The notes under the pieces were generated by a model, which saw only the letters and a program-made list of their open reading frames with translations, did not search any database and was not told the DNA's origin. This document shows positions 34,888 to 46,437 of a DNA stretch of 64,000 bases, in pieces. The translations under genes and the position numbers were made by a program. This DNA comes from Congeria kusceri (Eukaryota > Mollusca > Bivalvia > Myida > Dreissenidae), in the NCBI GenBank assembly GCA_027627225.1, contig CM051030.1, forward strand, positions 1,794,501 to 1,858,500. The letters run 5' to 3'. Every line of letters starts with the position of its first letter. Position 1 is the stretch's first letter.

Positions 34888-36170
34888 TCAATCCAATCAG
34901 AATACTTATGAATATATAAATGATGCTACTTCATGATGAAATTTCAAGGTATCCATTTTAGCCATCTTGATATATTTGATGCTACCTACATGGCGATTGT
35001 CCAAATAACAAATAATGTAAAAAAAAGTTCCTTAATTGACATTTTTACTGCTCGCGGAAATATGTGACACTGTGAATTAATCACCATGATATACATTCAT
35101 GGTCGGCAAATACCTGTAAAGCCTACAGCCGAAGCACTTTTCATCCACTAGTAATCTCCATCGCAGCTCCTTTGCTTAGCGAATATCGTCATTTGTTAAT
35201 TTGTCACTGTGTTTTTGTCAAATGTTTAGGTCTAAACTTTTATAGGTTAAACACAACTCTAATTAAAAGTAGGCCAACTTGTAGGGAACGAATCTGTGTA
35301 TACTATATACATTTAATATTAGGCCAGAGTTTTTTTTATTTCTTGGTTCTCTTTTATTTTTGGAAATGTGTTTGGAGGAGGGAAAAAAAAAAATAAAAAA
35401 AAATAAAAAAATACTGAATTGAGTCAATTAATGACTAGAATTTCATAAATGGAAATGGGAAGTGATATTAATATATTTACGCATTATTACTTACAAAAAT
35501 CATATTACACAACATTAACTTAATCACTCATAAACATGACATTAATACCAATAATAGTAACATTAAAAGGCAGTCTTTATAATATAAAAAATTAAAATAT
35601 GCTAACACTTAAACACAGTACGTCAGATATCGCTGAGCAGTGGCTACATTTATATGTATAATAGCATGTTTAATAAAGGGAAAACTAACTGAATATATCT
35701 TATTAATAGATCAATATACACCAATGAAATTTGATATTCAAAATATAGATATTAAATTATAAATGTGTATTTAATACAGTGAGTCTAAGATCTTAATTTG
35801 TTTTTACTGAGTATTTTCTTCTGCTTAAGTGTTGCATGATGTATAAGATAACAATGAGCAGATCATATGAATCATACAGCGATATACAGTCACAATGCAT
35901 GTTACATAAAATTAGGTAATTTCTTCAGCGTTTTTTTTTTATTGCAATCCGTTTAACAGGTTGAAACCCTTTCACAAGGTCATTTTAACGATATCTGGTA
36001 CATTCTACAATTTTTTATTTTTTTTTGCTTTTTGGAAACAATTGGGTCGGCGGATCCGAGAACCAAGAAAAAAAAACACTCTCGCCTTATGTTTGTTCAG
36101 ACTTTATATTGTTACGCTGAATGAGAATATTTATAGATCATGAGTGCTTGAGCATGAACCTCGAAACAAC
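34888..36170. other. AT-rich intergenic DNA
   Basis: No gene supported. Includes an A-rich tract at 35384-35412. Confidence 0.4.
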
Positions 36171-36177
36171 AAACAAC

Positions 36178-36476
36178 AGTAGTAGTAGTAGTAGTAGTAG
36201 TAGTAGCAGTAGTAACAGCAACAGCAGCAGCAGCAGGAGCAGGAGGAGGATCAGCAGCAGCAGCAGCAGCAATAGTAGCAGCAGTAGTAGCAGCAGTAGT
36301 AGCAGCAGTAGTAGCAGCAATAGTAGCAGCAGTAGTAGCAGCAGTAGTAGCAGCAGTAGTAGCAGCAATAGTAGCAGCAATAGTAGCAGCAGTAGTAGCA
36401 GCAATAGTAGCAGCAGTAGTAGCAGCAATAGTAGCAGCAATAGTAGCAGCAGTAGTAGCAGCAGTAGTAGAAGCTG
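36178..36476. repeat. (AGT/AGC)n array with 12- and 15-bp units
   Basis: AGT triplets, then an impure AGC/AGG part, then alternating AGTAGTAGCAGC and AATAGTAGCAGC blocks to 36470. Frames are stop-free but all repeat-derived. Confidence 0.95.
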
Positions 36477-36609
36477 CAGCTATTGAACTACAACGTTCAC
36501 ATTTAATAACGGACGGTTTCATATCAGATGGTAAACGTTTTATGTATACTGCCTAATACATACAATCCACGCGCTGCTCAGTTGGGAGATAATTCGGACA
36601 GCAACCTAT

Positions 36610-36910
36610 TAATCGGATATTAATTGCCCTGCGTGTGTTCGTGATGGCCAAGGGCGACTTTGATCTGATGGTATGATTAATTGAAACATTTGTGTTAATG
36701 TGTCCATTTTCCTCCTGCTCATAAAGACAACAATTTGCTTCTTGAATCTTCGGAGCATGAAATTACCGCTTAAAGAATCATGTCGTAGAAGTTGTCCAAT
36801 GGCTGATGAGCGCAAGATTGGCGGGGTGTAAGACATAAGCCTCGACGACGTTGCGAACCTCATTCTCCGCATCCTCTTCTTTCTCCTCCTCAACATAATC
36901 TTCAATCATC
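36610..36910. other. Non-repetitive moderate-GC stretch (candidate conserved element)
   Basis: Unique-looking sequence between repeats, with GTATGATTAATTGAAAC and GTTGTCCAATGGCTGATGAG. The 98-codon frame has no domain. Could be regulatory DNA of the Mox pair; not shown. Confidence 0.25.
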
Positions 36911-36929
36911 CTCCATCATCATCATTATC

Positions 36930-37090
36930 ATCTTCAGAATAATACTAATAATAATAATGATACATTTAATAATAATACTAAATAATAATAACAATAATAA
37001 TCATCATCATCATCATCATCATCATAATTATCATCATCATCATTGACAGTATCATCATCATCACTATCACCATCGTCATCATCACCATCT
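36930..37090. repeat. (AAT)n and (ATC)n trinucleotide tract
   Basis: AAT/ATA triplets at 36945-36995, then ATC triplets with interruptions to 37088. Confidence 0.9.
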
Positions 37091-37699
37091 TTTACATTAC
37101 GCATTAACATATTGAATTGTGAGTAAAATGTCAACAAACTGTTTTTTAAGAATTAAATTTAAAATGTTTAATAAGCAATTGACAGTAAGTGTAAATGGGC
37201 GTTAAAGCTTTCAGCAACTGCGTCATTATCTCAAAGCAATGATTACTTTATTCTACTGATATTACAACGAGTAACACATAATGACAGATTATACGTTAAT
37301 GTCACAAATACTCACACGTGCTTGTTTGTTGTTGTTGTTAGTGTTTTTGGTGTTTTTTTTCATTTCGGTACAAAGGGAATGAAACGAAGACAACACAGAA
37401 GTGTAAATGCCATGTCACATTAAATAGAGTTTTAAGATATTGGAAACCCATAGGCATATTGCAATATAATGTATTGCAATATATTGCAATATATTGATAG
37501 GCATAAATTAATGCATCACATATATTAATATTAAATTAACTTATTTCATGCTTGTTGGTGTTTATTTCTATGTTTCAATACTATTTAGACTTCAAGTTAA
37601 CATGTGCTTTGTTAGTAATTTATAACAGATCATTGGATTCTATGACAATATATACGAATATATAAATACAATATTCAAAGAAACATATTGTAATATAAT

Positions 37700-37930
37700 A
37701 TATTTTGGTATACATCTTCACGTCTACCGGCGACTCCTGCAAACAAAGGCGACTCTATAGCTGTGATGAGCACGTCAGCCGCTGGCACGTGGTATGTACG
37801 TCCCCCCGGGTTTCCCGTGCACGGAATGTGGGGGCCCACGTCTCGATGAGATCTTAATGCGCTTATCGAGGGCTTATCGGACCGACACAGAAGGCGAGGC
37901 TATTGTACAGACAGATACTTCTAGATAACG
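37700..37930. promoter_or_regulatory. GC-rich island between the Mox genes (candidate enhancer)
   Basis: About 230 bp that is far more GC-rich than its flanks and non-repetitive. It contains GGCACGTGGT (E-box), two GATA-type sites (GCTTATCGAGGGCTTATCGG), TAGATAACGG and CCCGTGCACGG. No reading frame supports an exon. Regulatory role is inference. Confidence 0.35.
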
Positions 37931-38379
37931 GCGCAGTCGACATGATTTATATGACTGATCACAAACCCGAAAACGAAAAAGTACAGTAACTGTTGTGAGT
38001 AGATTCGTTTATTTCATAAATGTAAGAGAGCTGCTGAGCCATATAGTTAAATTCGGATGTCAAACAAAATACCATAAACGTTTTGGTTTGGGGAGTACTA
38101 AGTAACGTATCGAATACTCATTACAATAGGAAATAAAGTATCGTTTGATACTTAAATGGTTGGTTAGAATAATGAGCTTGTGTAAATTGTCTGAAGAGGC
38201 CAAAACATAAAAGAAACAAAAAAGTTAGCTGAATTTTCTCCGCGTACTCCTGTTTCTCACACAGCACAAGACCACACCAAAAAAAACGTAAAAATGTTTC
38301 AGAAGTGTGCAGACATTATTCGAAACTCCGATGTACCAGTATATCAAAAGAGACAGGTAGGTCGGGATGCGGGGCCAAA

Positions 38380-38680
38380 CCGCGTGTCCACACATAAAGC
38401 AGCTTCTGCGAGGAAGGACATTAAAACAGCGGAGAAAAAAACACGTGCGGATTCCCAGGCAGAGATTCCGCGGCACGGCCGCCTTGTCCTCACATACGCC
38501 AACCCACGAAGCGGGCCCGGCCGCAGCATATGCGGCGAATTAAACCAGGATGCGATTTGTTGACATTGTATGGAAATAAAAAAGATGATCAAACGGAAGA
38601 CTCGGCTTCGAAACACACACCTGTTAGGAATCTACCGCTCTGTCGTGTTTGTCCACGTGGAAAGTGCGTCTTCACGTGGA
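38380..38680. other. GC-rich non-coding stretch
   Basis: Contains GCGGCACGGCCGCCTTGTCC and GAAGCGGGCCCGGCCGC. The 89-codon frame (38294-38563) has no recognisable domain and no splice support. 'CTTCTGCGAGGAAGGACAT' resembles 'CTTCGGCACAGAAGGACAT' at 47729, perhaps an old shared repeat. Confidence 0.3.
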
Positions 38681-38925
38681 AATAATTTATGGTAAGAAAA
38701 AGCAAAACGGGGAGACTTGAGATATATTCTTTTTTTGCGTTAGAACATCTGAAAACACCAACTAGACATGTAAATAGCGGCTTTTAGCTTCGTGTAGTTT
38801 AAATAAACGTGCATGAAATGTAGAAATGGAAATGGGGACGTTATGTTTTAATGCTTTAGCACATGCATGTGATGTAGTAGTGTTAGCAGTAATTGCATAG
38901 GCTCGTGGAATAGAGACGCTGGTTT

Positions 38926-38960
<35 letters not shown>

Positions 38961-38961
38961 T

Positions 38962-38997
<36 letters not shown>

Positions 38998-39018
38998 TAG
39001 TAGTAGTAGTAGTAGTAG

Positions 39019-39056
<38 letters not shown>
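38926..39056. repeat. (AGT)n-(ACT)n inverted trinucleotide repeat
   Basis: About 90 bp of AGT triplets switch at 39019 directly to ACT triplets for about 35 bp, so the two arms are perfectly complementary and can form a hairpin. Confidence 0.95.
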
Positions 39057-39174
39057 ACAGTATCAGCATCAGCCGCTCTAGTTGATGCAACAGATGTAGA
39101 TTAGCAGAAGAAAAGCCGGAAACAAAGGAAGAGGAAAACTTTCCATTAGGGTCAATATTCAGCCGAATTCTAAA

Positions 39175-39260
39175 GTAAACTATGTACGTGTTAATGTAAA
39201 CTATGTACGTGTTAATGTAAACTATGTACGTGTTAATGTAAACTATGTACGTGTTAATGT
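39175..39260. repeat. 21-bp tandem repeat, four copies
   Basis: Four exact head-to-tail copies of GTAAACTATGTACGTGTTAA plus T, with no spacers. It is not CRISPR-like, since nothing unique separates the copies. Confidence 0.95.
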
Positions 39261-39539
39261 TTATTATGTTTTTATAGATAAATAATGTTAGAAATAATAT
39301 TCTAATAAATGTATAATTAAAACAAAGGAAACGTATGTTATTGTCTATATTACTGTAATTAGTGTGATGTAAATGTCGAATGGGTTATTATAGATGAATA
39401 CTATTATAAATAAATAAACAAATTAATACGTATAAACTAAACAAAGGAATTTCTGCGATCATTTGAATTGATGTGGGTGGCTGTATCAACATACATGCAT
39501 ATGAATTATTATATTTTCTTAAGTCTAATTTAGACCTTA

Positions 39540-39760
39540 AAGAAATTCCCTCGGAAATCCTGCCGACGGCTGCGCTATCGGGCTTGATTTACATTTTCAA
39601 TCCAGCGTAACATCGCGGTGTTCAGGGGTCCGATATTCCGCCGTGACTCCGCGCCCAACTGCCTTCGCCGCATGCAGCGCTGGTAAAGCCATCAGCGCTT
39701 TGCTTTGAAATGCTCACGTGATTGCTTCAACAGACGACATTAGCAGGAACCAAACGAGAA
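39540..39760. promoter_or_regulatory. GC-richer non-coding island downstream of Mox B
   Basis: Non-repetitive, with CTGCCGACGGCTGCGCTATC and GGTAAAGCCATCAGCGCTTT. The latter resembles a word 0.4 kb upstream of Mox A (29500). No exon signature. Confidence 0.3.
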
Positions 39761-40945
39761 GTTTTTGCGCCATAATGACACAGCTGTTGATCGAAGCAGA
39801 AACAGGTTTTCTTTGCTCAGAAATTGTCGGCAATCGCGGATGAAGTTTTACAACATTTGTCCGTTAGACATTTACGTCTCACTTTCGTATATATTTAAGC
39901 GATGTAATTTTTTTTTTGTTAAAGACTACTTCTAATAGAAGTTACAGTACTATACTCCGCAACTTAAGATTATCTGAAAAACGGACCTTGATATATGGAC
40001 CGCTGGGGCATTAGAATCAGACAACATAGAGAATGATATTTAGTCATGAAGACCATTCAAATTAATTATCAATGAAATATTATATAAATGTTATTGAAAA
40101 AAAAAATCCGCTATGCGTACAAATAAATATTTTATTATTAAATGTTACAGTAACAAATCGCATAACGTGCAAATATGCATGCAGTATTTTTTTTTCACAG
40201 TATGCATTAACTTGGAGTATTGAAACAAAATCACAAACCATGATTCGTTAGGCAGTTTACGTAAAAACACAACAACGTTCACTATTTATAAAATATCAAC
40301 GCAACATAAGGTACGACCCATTCCTCGAAGACATTTTCTCTGTCATCCGTTTTTGAAACTCTCTCAGCTGTCATTTAATGTATTGATATGAAGATATAAG
40401 ACATAACTCGTTGCGCATAAGATAAACTGGCACTATTGGGCGTCCGTATATGTGGTTGAAATGGATCACCTACATAAAAATCCTCGATCGATATTTGCAC
40501 TATTTTTAGAATATTTTAAACTACACTCTGAGCCAATGAAATGACTGGATTTCAGTCACTGAGTGAAACACTTCAAGTGGCTGGGCACGCTTCGCCCTTC
40601 GTAACCAATAAGATTTTATTTAATATGCTCTAGCTATAGCATAAGACACGTAGCAAACACTGAGGCGTTAAGTGTACAAATCACAGCATCATGACCTTCC
40701 GTTTGACTAAATGTCACTTGACGTCAACACGCGAGCTTAGAAAATACACGTTCGAGTTTCTCCACACGCTGAATTTCCTTGTTACAAAATGCGTTCTTTG
40801 AATTTGAATTCCAATAAAGTCATATGAATTTCCTCTTCGTTGTAATTGCATGTTATATTCCAATTTCAAAACTCCTATTTCTTCTTCACGTCATTTAGGA
40901 GATTAACTATGTTCAGATGCCATATCTTATGTAGACGTCATGACG

Positions 40946-41110
40946 TCAGGAATCGGGCATGACGTTATTGATGACGTCATCAGTGGAATTTGTGGACGAG
41001 ACGTTCGGTGCCATGATTGGCTTCACATGACCGTCTACTTTGTCTTTGGCGAGTTTCGTGCCCTTGACACGCTTCCATTTCATCCGTCTGTTTTGGAACC
41101 ACACCTTGAC
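40946..41110 (-). CDS. mox: Mox B homeobox gene, exon 3 (homeodomain helix 3 and C-terminus)
   Basis: The acceptor CATTGCAG ends at 41111 and joins in phase 0. Codes VKVWFQNRRMKWKRVKGTKL and a short tail ending NNVMPDS; 54 codons and stop. The first 18 residues are identical to Mox A. The tail shares the pattern KDKVDGHVKPI / KDNVSGQIKPV and then diverges. Intron 2 is only 639 bp here against 11.1 kb in Mox A. Confidence 0.95.
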   Translation of the reverse strand, partial: VKVWFQNRRMKWKRVKGTKLAKDKVDGHVKPIMAPNVSSTNSTDDVINNVMPDS

Positions 41111-41239
41111 CTGCAATGTAACGTAAGCTAACATACATGTTCCGATTATCCTATTTATAGTTTTTTTTATATTTCTGTATTTTTCATTGTTTCTTCCATT
41201 ATAATGACTAAGAAGGGTCCTCAGATGTTAATACACACA

Positions 41240-41312
41240 TTATGTCGTCACAAACATTAAATCACGTTAAATCACGTCATATAAATCACGTCATATAAAT
41301 CACGTCATAAAA
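41240..41312. repeat. ~16-bp tandem repeat with CRE half-sites
   Basis: AAATCACGTCATAT recurs four times, first with a shortened copy, in intron 2 of Mox B. Each copy carries ACGTCA. Confidence 0.8.
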
Positions 41313-41399
41313 AAAACAAAGAGGGTCTTTAATTATACGTAGATATAGTGTGGCGTCACAATCTACATTTGTTTGCTTGAACACAATATCGCATTATTA

Positions 41400-41710
41400 A
41401 ATTAAAGCACAACGGGTCTTTAATTATGTTAGTACATATATTATGACGTCACATACGGGTAGCTGTCGCTCCGTGAGCCATGTAAATGATCTTTAAATTA
41501 TATTAGTACATATATTATGACGTCGCATACGGATAACTGTCGCTGCGTGAAGTCGAGAGCGATGTTAATGATCTTTAATTCTGTTATTACATATAGTATA
41601 TGACGTCACGTCCGGCGTTAGTACATATATTATGACGTCCTGTCCGGGTACCTGTCGCTCGGTGAGATCAAGCGCGACATAATGTAATGATTTTTAATTT
41701 GGTTTATACT
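41400..41710 (-). pseudogene. Tandem decayed copies of the Mox B exon 2 end and donor
   Basis: Within intron 2, three copies of the last ~15-40 bp of exon 2 plus the donor: about 41645-41685 (donor intact, CAG/GTACCC), 41530-41560 (donor lost, CAGTTATCC) and 41458-41480 (donor lost, CAGCTACCC). Each is followed on the minus strand by GACGTCATAATATATGTACT. Period about 70-115 bp. The real exon end is 41750. Confidence 0.8.
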
Positions 41711-41749
41711 TATATTATGACGTCTTATTATGACGTCGGATATGGGTAC

Positions 41750-41919
41750 CTGTCGCTCCGTGAGGTCGAGCGCAACGGCTATTTCGTATCTGCGCAGGCG
41801 CGTGAGGTAGTTGTGCAGATTGAACTCCTTCTCTAGCTCTCGGATCTGGTGCTTCGTGAACGCCGTCCGCTCCTTCCGGGGCTTCACCGACAGGTCCAGC
41901 TTGTAGGGGTCCGTAGGGT
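41750..41919 (-). CDS. mox: Mox B homeobox gene, exon 2 (homeodomain N-terminal two thirds)
   Basis: 170 nt, exactly as in Mox A; acceptor CCGTTACAG ending at 41920, donor CAG/GTACCC after 41750. Codes [20 protein letters not shown] through [20 protein letters not shown] to DLTERQ. The same phases as Mox A (1 in, 0 out) support tandem duplication of a three-exon gene. Codon usage differs at many synonymous sites, so the near-identical homeodomain reflects selection rather than recent conversion. Confidence 0.95.
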
Positions 41920-42654
41920 CTGTAACGGGGGAGGGGAAAAAAAGCCTTATCGAACCTATACCAAGATATCTCGGTGCTTAAGAAGCTCATTCGTAAAGCT
42001 GTTCCCGGTTTAACCCAATACACAAGAGGAATACACAGTTCAGCACCTCTAATCTGATAACAGCTAATTACTGGGAAGTGTTGGGAGACTTTATCTTTAT
42101 CGTTTATATGATACCGGGGCAAAATCAGTTAAAATTAACGAATTGTTGCTAAAATCTGCTGTTGTTTCCATTAAGTGTTGCAAGATCGCATAAGGCAGAA
42201 ATGTTAGGCTTTGCCTTCAAGATGTTTTTGACTGTCATATTGTGTTATAAATCTCACATCAATTCATTTTCGTTTAATCTTTACGTACTAATGAAAAGAT
42301 CTTTTAAAGTTTTTTTTATAAAATAATAATTTGAATATGTCATTATCATCAGAAGAAATGTAATTATTATATATATTTTTTTTTTTCAAACTAATTCCCA
42401 TGTCTGAAAAATAAATACAATATATATATACTCAATTTAATTTTATACCAGTGTCAACCTTGTTTAATTTTCATTTCAGAAAAGTATGTGGTATAGATAG
42501 ATACGAGTAACTATGCATCAGTGACAGTGATTTACAGCAGACGACCCCTCTAAACCTAGCTTTACTCGTAACACTCAGATTTATCTGGCTCTGCAGCTGC
42601 TGATAGGCAAAGGTGTATTCGGCAGGTTCAGAGTTCGGAAAGAAAAAAATATAA

Positions 42655-43125
42655 TGTATGTCCATGCTTTTTTTATGTATAATTTATATACAATCCCATG
42701 TATTCATATGAAAATCCATATATTTACATATATTCTCACGTTTTTATGTGTATTTACACGTATTCTCTTGTGTATTCACATGTATTTATATGTGTTAATG
42801 TGTATTCACATGTATTCTTATGCGTTCATGTGTTTTCACATGTATTTATGTGTATTCTCATGTATTGACATGCGCTCATGTGTATTCACATGTATTCATA
42901 TGTGTTAATGTGTATTCACATTTGTTCATTTGTATTCACATGTATTCATGTGTATTGTCATGTATTCACATGCGTTCATGTGTATTCTCATGTATTCACA
43001 TGCGTTCATGTGTATTCTCATGTATTCAAGTATATGTGTATTCACATGCATTCTCATGTATTCATGTGTATTTTCATGTACTTGTGTGTATTTACATGTA
43101 TTCATGTGTACCACTGTGTACTCTT
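42655..43125. repeat. Minisatellite of ~12-bp TGTATTCACATG / TGTATTCATGTG units
   Basis: About 470 bp of degenerate 12-bp (and 24/30-bp) units in Mox B intron 1. Frames on both strands give His/Cys/Met/Tyr-rich pseudo-peptides that I reject as genes. Confidence 0.9.
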
Positions 43126-43170
43126 TATTTACAAGTCCAGCTAGTAGGGATCCGTAGTCTGTAATAGGCG
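43126..43170 (-). pseudogene. Relic of the Mox B exon 2 start and acceptor
   Basis: On the minus strand CTATTACAGACTACGGATCC then CTACTAGCTGGACTTG, matching the true CGTTACAG/ACCCTACGGACCCC then TACAAGCTGGACCTG at 41930-41895. The copy has an in-frame TAG and runs straight into the minisatellite, so it is a broken duplicate about 1.2 kb upstream of exon 2. Confidence 0.75.
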
Positions 43171-44464
43171 ATAGAAAAATATTAGGAATGAAACAATCTC
43201 GCATCACGTTATTGCACGTTGTCCATGCATTTCCATAACCTCACATTTATTCCATGTATTCCTGCGTACTCTAAACATTGTTTTGTTGTTGTTACGTGAA
43301 TAAAGAATAAAACTTTATGAACAATAATAATGCTTTTTTTGTTAGTAATTGTCAGTCATTGTCACTAGAGAAAAGTATAGTTGTGTTAATTGAAGAGTTC
43401 TCAGTCTAAAATCTACGAATATTGCCTAACTATAACTGTAAATATAAAACCAAACGATCTAAACGTAACCAACGTCTCTACATGTATAAATTTAAAAATA
43501 AATAATTTATTAAACACAGGGATTGAAATAACAAAAATACGCATTATTATTGTTCATCAAGTTTTTTTGTTTATTCCATAATAATGCCTGATTTTATGGA
43601 CTGTAACAATGTTATAATGAAAGCAATATTGAGTTTTATCTTACAAAGGAAGTACTCTGGGATTTGTGGTATTTTCAAAAGCATAATTATAAATTATTGC
43701 CAAATATATGCGTATTAATTCAAGTTTTATTCACTCATGCAATAACTATATCTTACTCTAGAATATAACAAATATAAATTACAAAAAATGAACCACAATT
43801 TACGTGTGCATTCAAGCACTGACAAGTGTTTCCGCTTGAGATACAAACTTTTCCGGCGTTTTTTTTTTTGGGGGGGGGGGGGGGGTTCTTCTACAATATT
43901 ACAGTGTAGAATGATGATTCATGATACAATGTACACTGTTTCGGAAACATTTATAATTAACACTAAAATCAAAATCATTCAAATAAAAAAAACATTCTCT
44001 CTCAGATGAAATCAAATCCTATTCCACGAGAAGCAGCGATAAAAAAAATCTGTAGGAATGGGTGGGGTGGGGTGATGTGAAGTGGGGTGGGGGTATTAGG
44101 CGCAGATACGGGACGTTAGGTTAAATGGGGCGGGTAAATCAGATTTCCCCAACCTGCAAACTTATGGTCCGATTGCGCGACATTTAAGCTAGAAATGAGG
44201 TATGGGAAGCTTTTTAGGCTTTCAAACGTACGACAACATTAAAAATGGAGTAAATTGGTGGTTAATTTTGGTAAAAGGCTTTCTTGCTTGAGTTAATTTT
44301 TTATGATATAGCCGACATTAAATAAGTTTTTGCTATCATGTGTCTTGAGGTTTAAACAATCGCATCTGAAGCTGGAAATTGCAGCTTTGATTCAAAATTC
44401 GTCCCATTTCTCGATGCGTCTCTAAACTGAGTAAATGAGATACGGGTGCTGGGACACACCCGGG
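43171..44464. other. Intron 1 DNA of Mox B
   Basis: No gene. Includes a T11/G18 homopolymer pair at 43860-43886 and a G-rich stretch at 44060-44130. Confidence 0.45.
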
Positions 44465-44777
44465 TCCTCACATAATGTTTGTTTTTTGGATTTTTCGCCG
44501 TATTCAACAGTATTTCAGTCATATAACGGCGGTCAGTTAACCTAATCACACTTTTCCTGGGTAAGCTGGTTTACCAGTACTAAGTGCACATACTTATGCC
44601 AGTAACTGACAACTGCCCTACTTTAATCAGAGGTAGGGGGAGAATGGCCGTAGAAATAATTTCATGACCAATCCCCACACAAGTTATGTGGCCGGGCTGG
44701 GAATCGAACCCGCGATCCTCGGTTTTGTACTCAGCGCTCTACCAACTGAGCTAGCCGGCTCGGCTCCTCACATAATG
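44465..44777 (-). mobile_element. tRNA-derived SINE, copy 3, with 13-bp target duplication
   Basis: The body is 44478-44764 (287 bp), flanked by TCCTCACATAATG at 44465-44477 and again at 44765-44777. On the minus strand: tRNA-like head with TAGCTCAGTTGG and GGTTCGATTCCC, conserved middle, and A-rich tail (CAAAAAACAAA). The clean duplication shows it moved by target-primed reverse transcription and is the youngest of the three copies. Confidence 0.95.
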
Positions 44778-46310
44778 CAGCCTCGAGAAGCGGAAGGACC
44801 CATACACTTTGAAATACACATAAGATGCAACATTCTGTCGAAGGGCGTGGGGAAGATGTGAAAGAAAGAGGGAGGGGGTATATCTCGGTATTTGCCAACG
44901 AGAGAGAGTGATGACGGACAGAATCTGCGGATCGCATCTCCGCGCCTACACTGTTTACAGAAAAGTTTGCTAGAAAAACACGACGTTTGTTTATGTGTGG
45001 GAGAGAGGCATCATTAAATAGAAAGACGAACCACTCTCCGGCCGGCAATAAAAATGACTCTCATATTTTGAGAGAATTTCACATTCTTCGGGAATGTGGC
45101 GAGGCGTTGGGTGAAATTATATCACCTCGGTTTAATTAAAATTCCGAAAAGTTGTAGATCTAGATTATAGTTTGTAATAACCCATGAACTGTGCAATTGT
45201 ATTTTATGTGATTTTTCTTTGGGTAAATCCTTTATGTTTTTATAACTTGAAAGTATTTTAAAGAAATGTGTTTCGAACTAACCAATTTAATGAATTTCAG
45301 TTGAGAATACCGTACAAAGGCACTAGGTAAGTTATTGAATACGCAAACTAATACGTGGTACAATTTATTTAAAAAAATGCCTGACAATGCACGATTTCAA
45401 TATGTGAATTAAATGAAAACATAAAGAAATATCTACCGGTATATCAACAACGTAAAACAAAAATAACTATTTGGACACACCTATAGATACAAATATAAAT
45501 ACAGCTACTTTTTTAAATAAAATTTAATTGATGCAGCAGATATTATAGTTATACTAGCAGATATTTGCAAATCGAATCCGAAACACAGCAACACAAACAA
45601 GAACAGCAATACCACAAACAATAAATATATTCAGTGAGATGAGTGTTCAAGCATGTACAAGCCATTAACAGTGAAATTTCTTTTTAAGTTAAATGAAAGC
45701 AAAAATAACAACGTAGAGGATTATCGTCAATATTTTCTATTCTTGAAAAACAAGCATTTTAGATTCTACCCGGCCAACCTCCCATGACAGATGTTATTGA
45801 GGATTGACCCCCGTCTAAAGATGTCAAAATTCGGAAAAATATAGCCCTTGAAGTGATGTTTATTTTTCCGCGCTGGATTCGTACCCAGCCTTGTTCATAC
45901 CGCGGACACATGTGGCGACCACGCGCGTGTGAAAATAATACCCAGAAATAATCGGGCTTACCGGAAACATCAAAACACTCGCAACTCACTAAAAGCACCG
46001 TAGTTCACCCTCTCTGTCAATTATTTCCCCGTTGAAATGTTTAACGGTTTTTTATCATTTTTTTGAAACCGTAAAATTCGTTTTCAATTCGATCCCAATT
46101 AAAAGGAAGGCGTGAGTTTGATGGATTTATGGCCGCGCGTGAGATATGCCTGTCCGTTCTGCACAGGAACCCGGGTATTTGATCTACGGCAACTAGTTGT
46201 GACCTTTCGCACCGAGGCAACATGTTTAATCCAAGATGTCGCTTCAAAGATCTGCGTGATGGAGCTAAGACTTGTTAACAACTGAAGAATAAATGATGGC
46301 AAAGATAAGA
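44778..46310. other. Intron 1 DNA of Mox B
   Basis: No gene supported. 45760-46000 is GC-richer, with frames of up to 79 codons and no domain; GGATTCGTACCCAGCC at 45883 resembles a tRNA B box and may be an old SINE trace. Confidence 0.4.
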
Positions 46311-46312
46311 AG

Positions 46313-46315
<3 letters not shown>

Positions 46316-46343
<28 letters not shown>

Positions 46344-46395
46344 GCGGCAGCCGCAGCAGCAGCAGTAGCAATAATAATAATAATAATAATAACAA

Positions 46396-46437
<42 letters not shown>

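Noticed and set aside
36609..36905. 98-codon frame on the minus strand
   Set aside because: No domain, no splice or start context; kept only as non-coding moderate-GC DNA.
39175..39260. Short CRISPR-like repeat
   Set aside because: Four contiguous 21-bp copies with no spacers.
41630..41887. 85-codon homeobox frame taken as a separate gene
   Set aside because: It is Mox B exon 2 read through its donor into a decayed copy of the exon end; the splice at 41750 explains it.
42654..43207. Cys/His/Met-rich open frames resembling zinc-binding peptides
   Set aside because: Generated by a 12-bp minisatellite; frames overlap on both strands.
45759..45998. 79-codon frame on the minus strand, possible exon
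   Set aside because: No domain or convincing splice sites; a B-box-like word suggests an old SINE trace.
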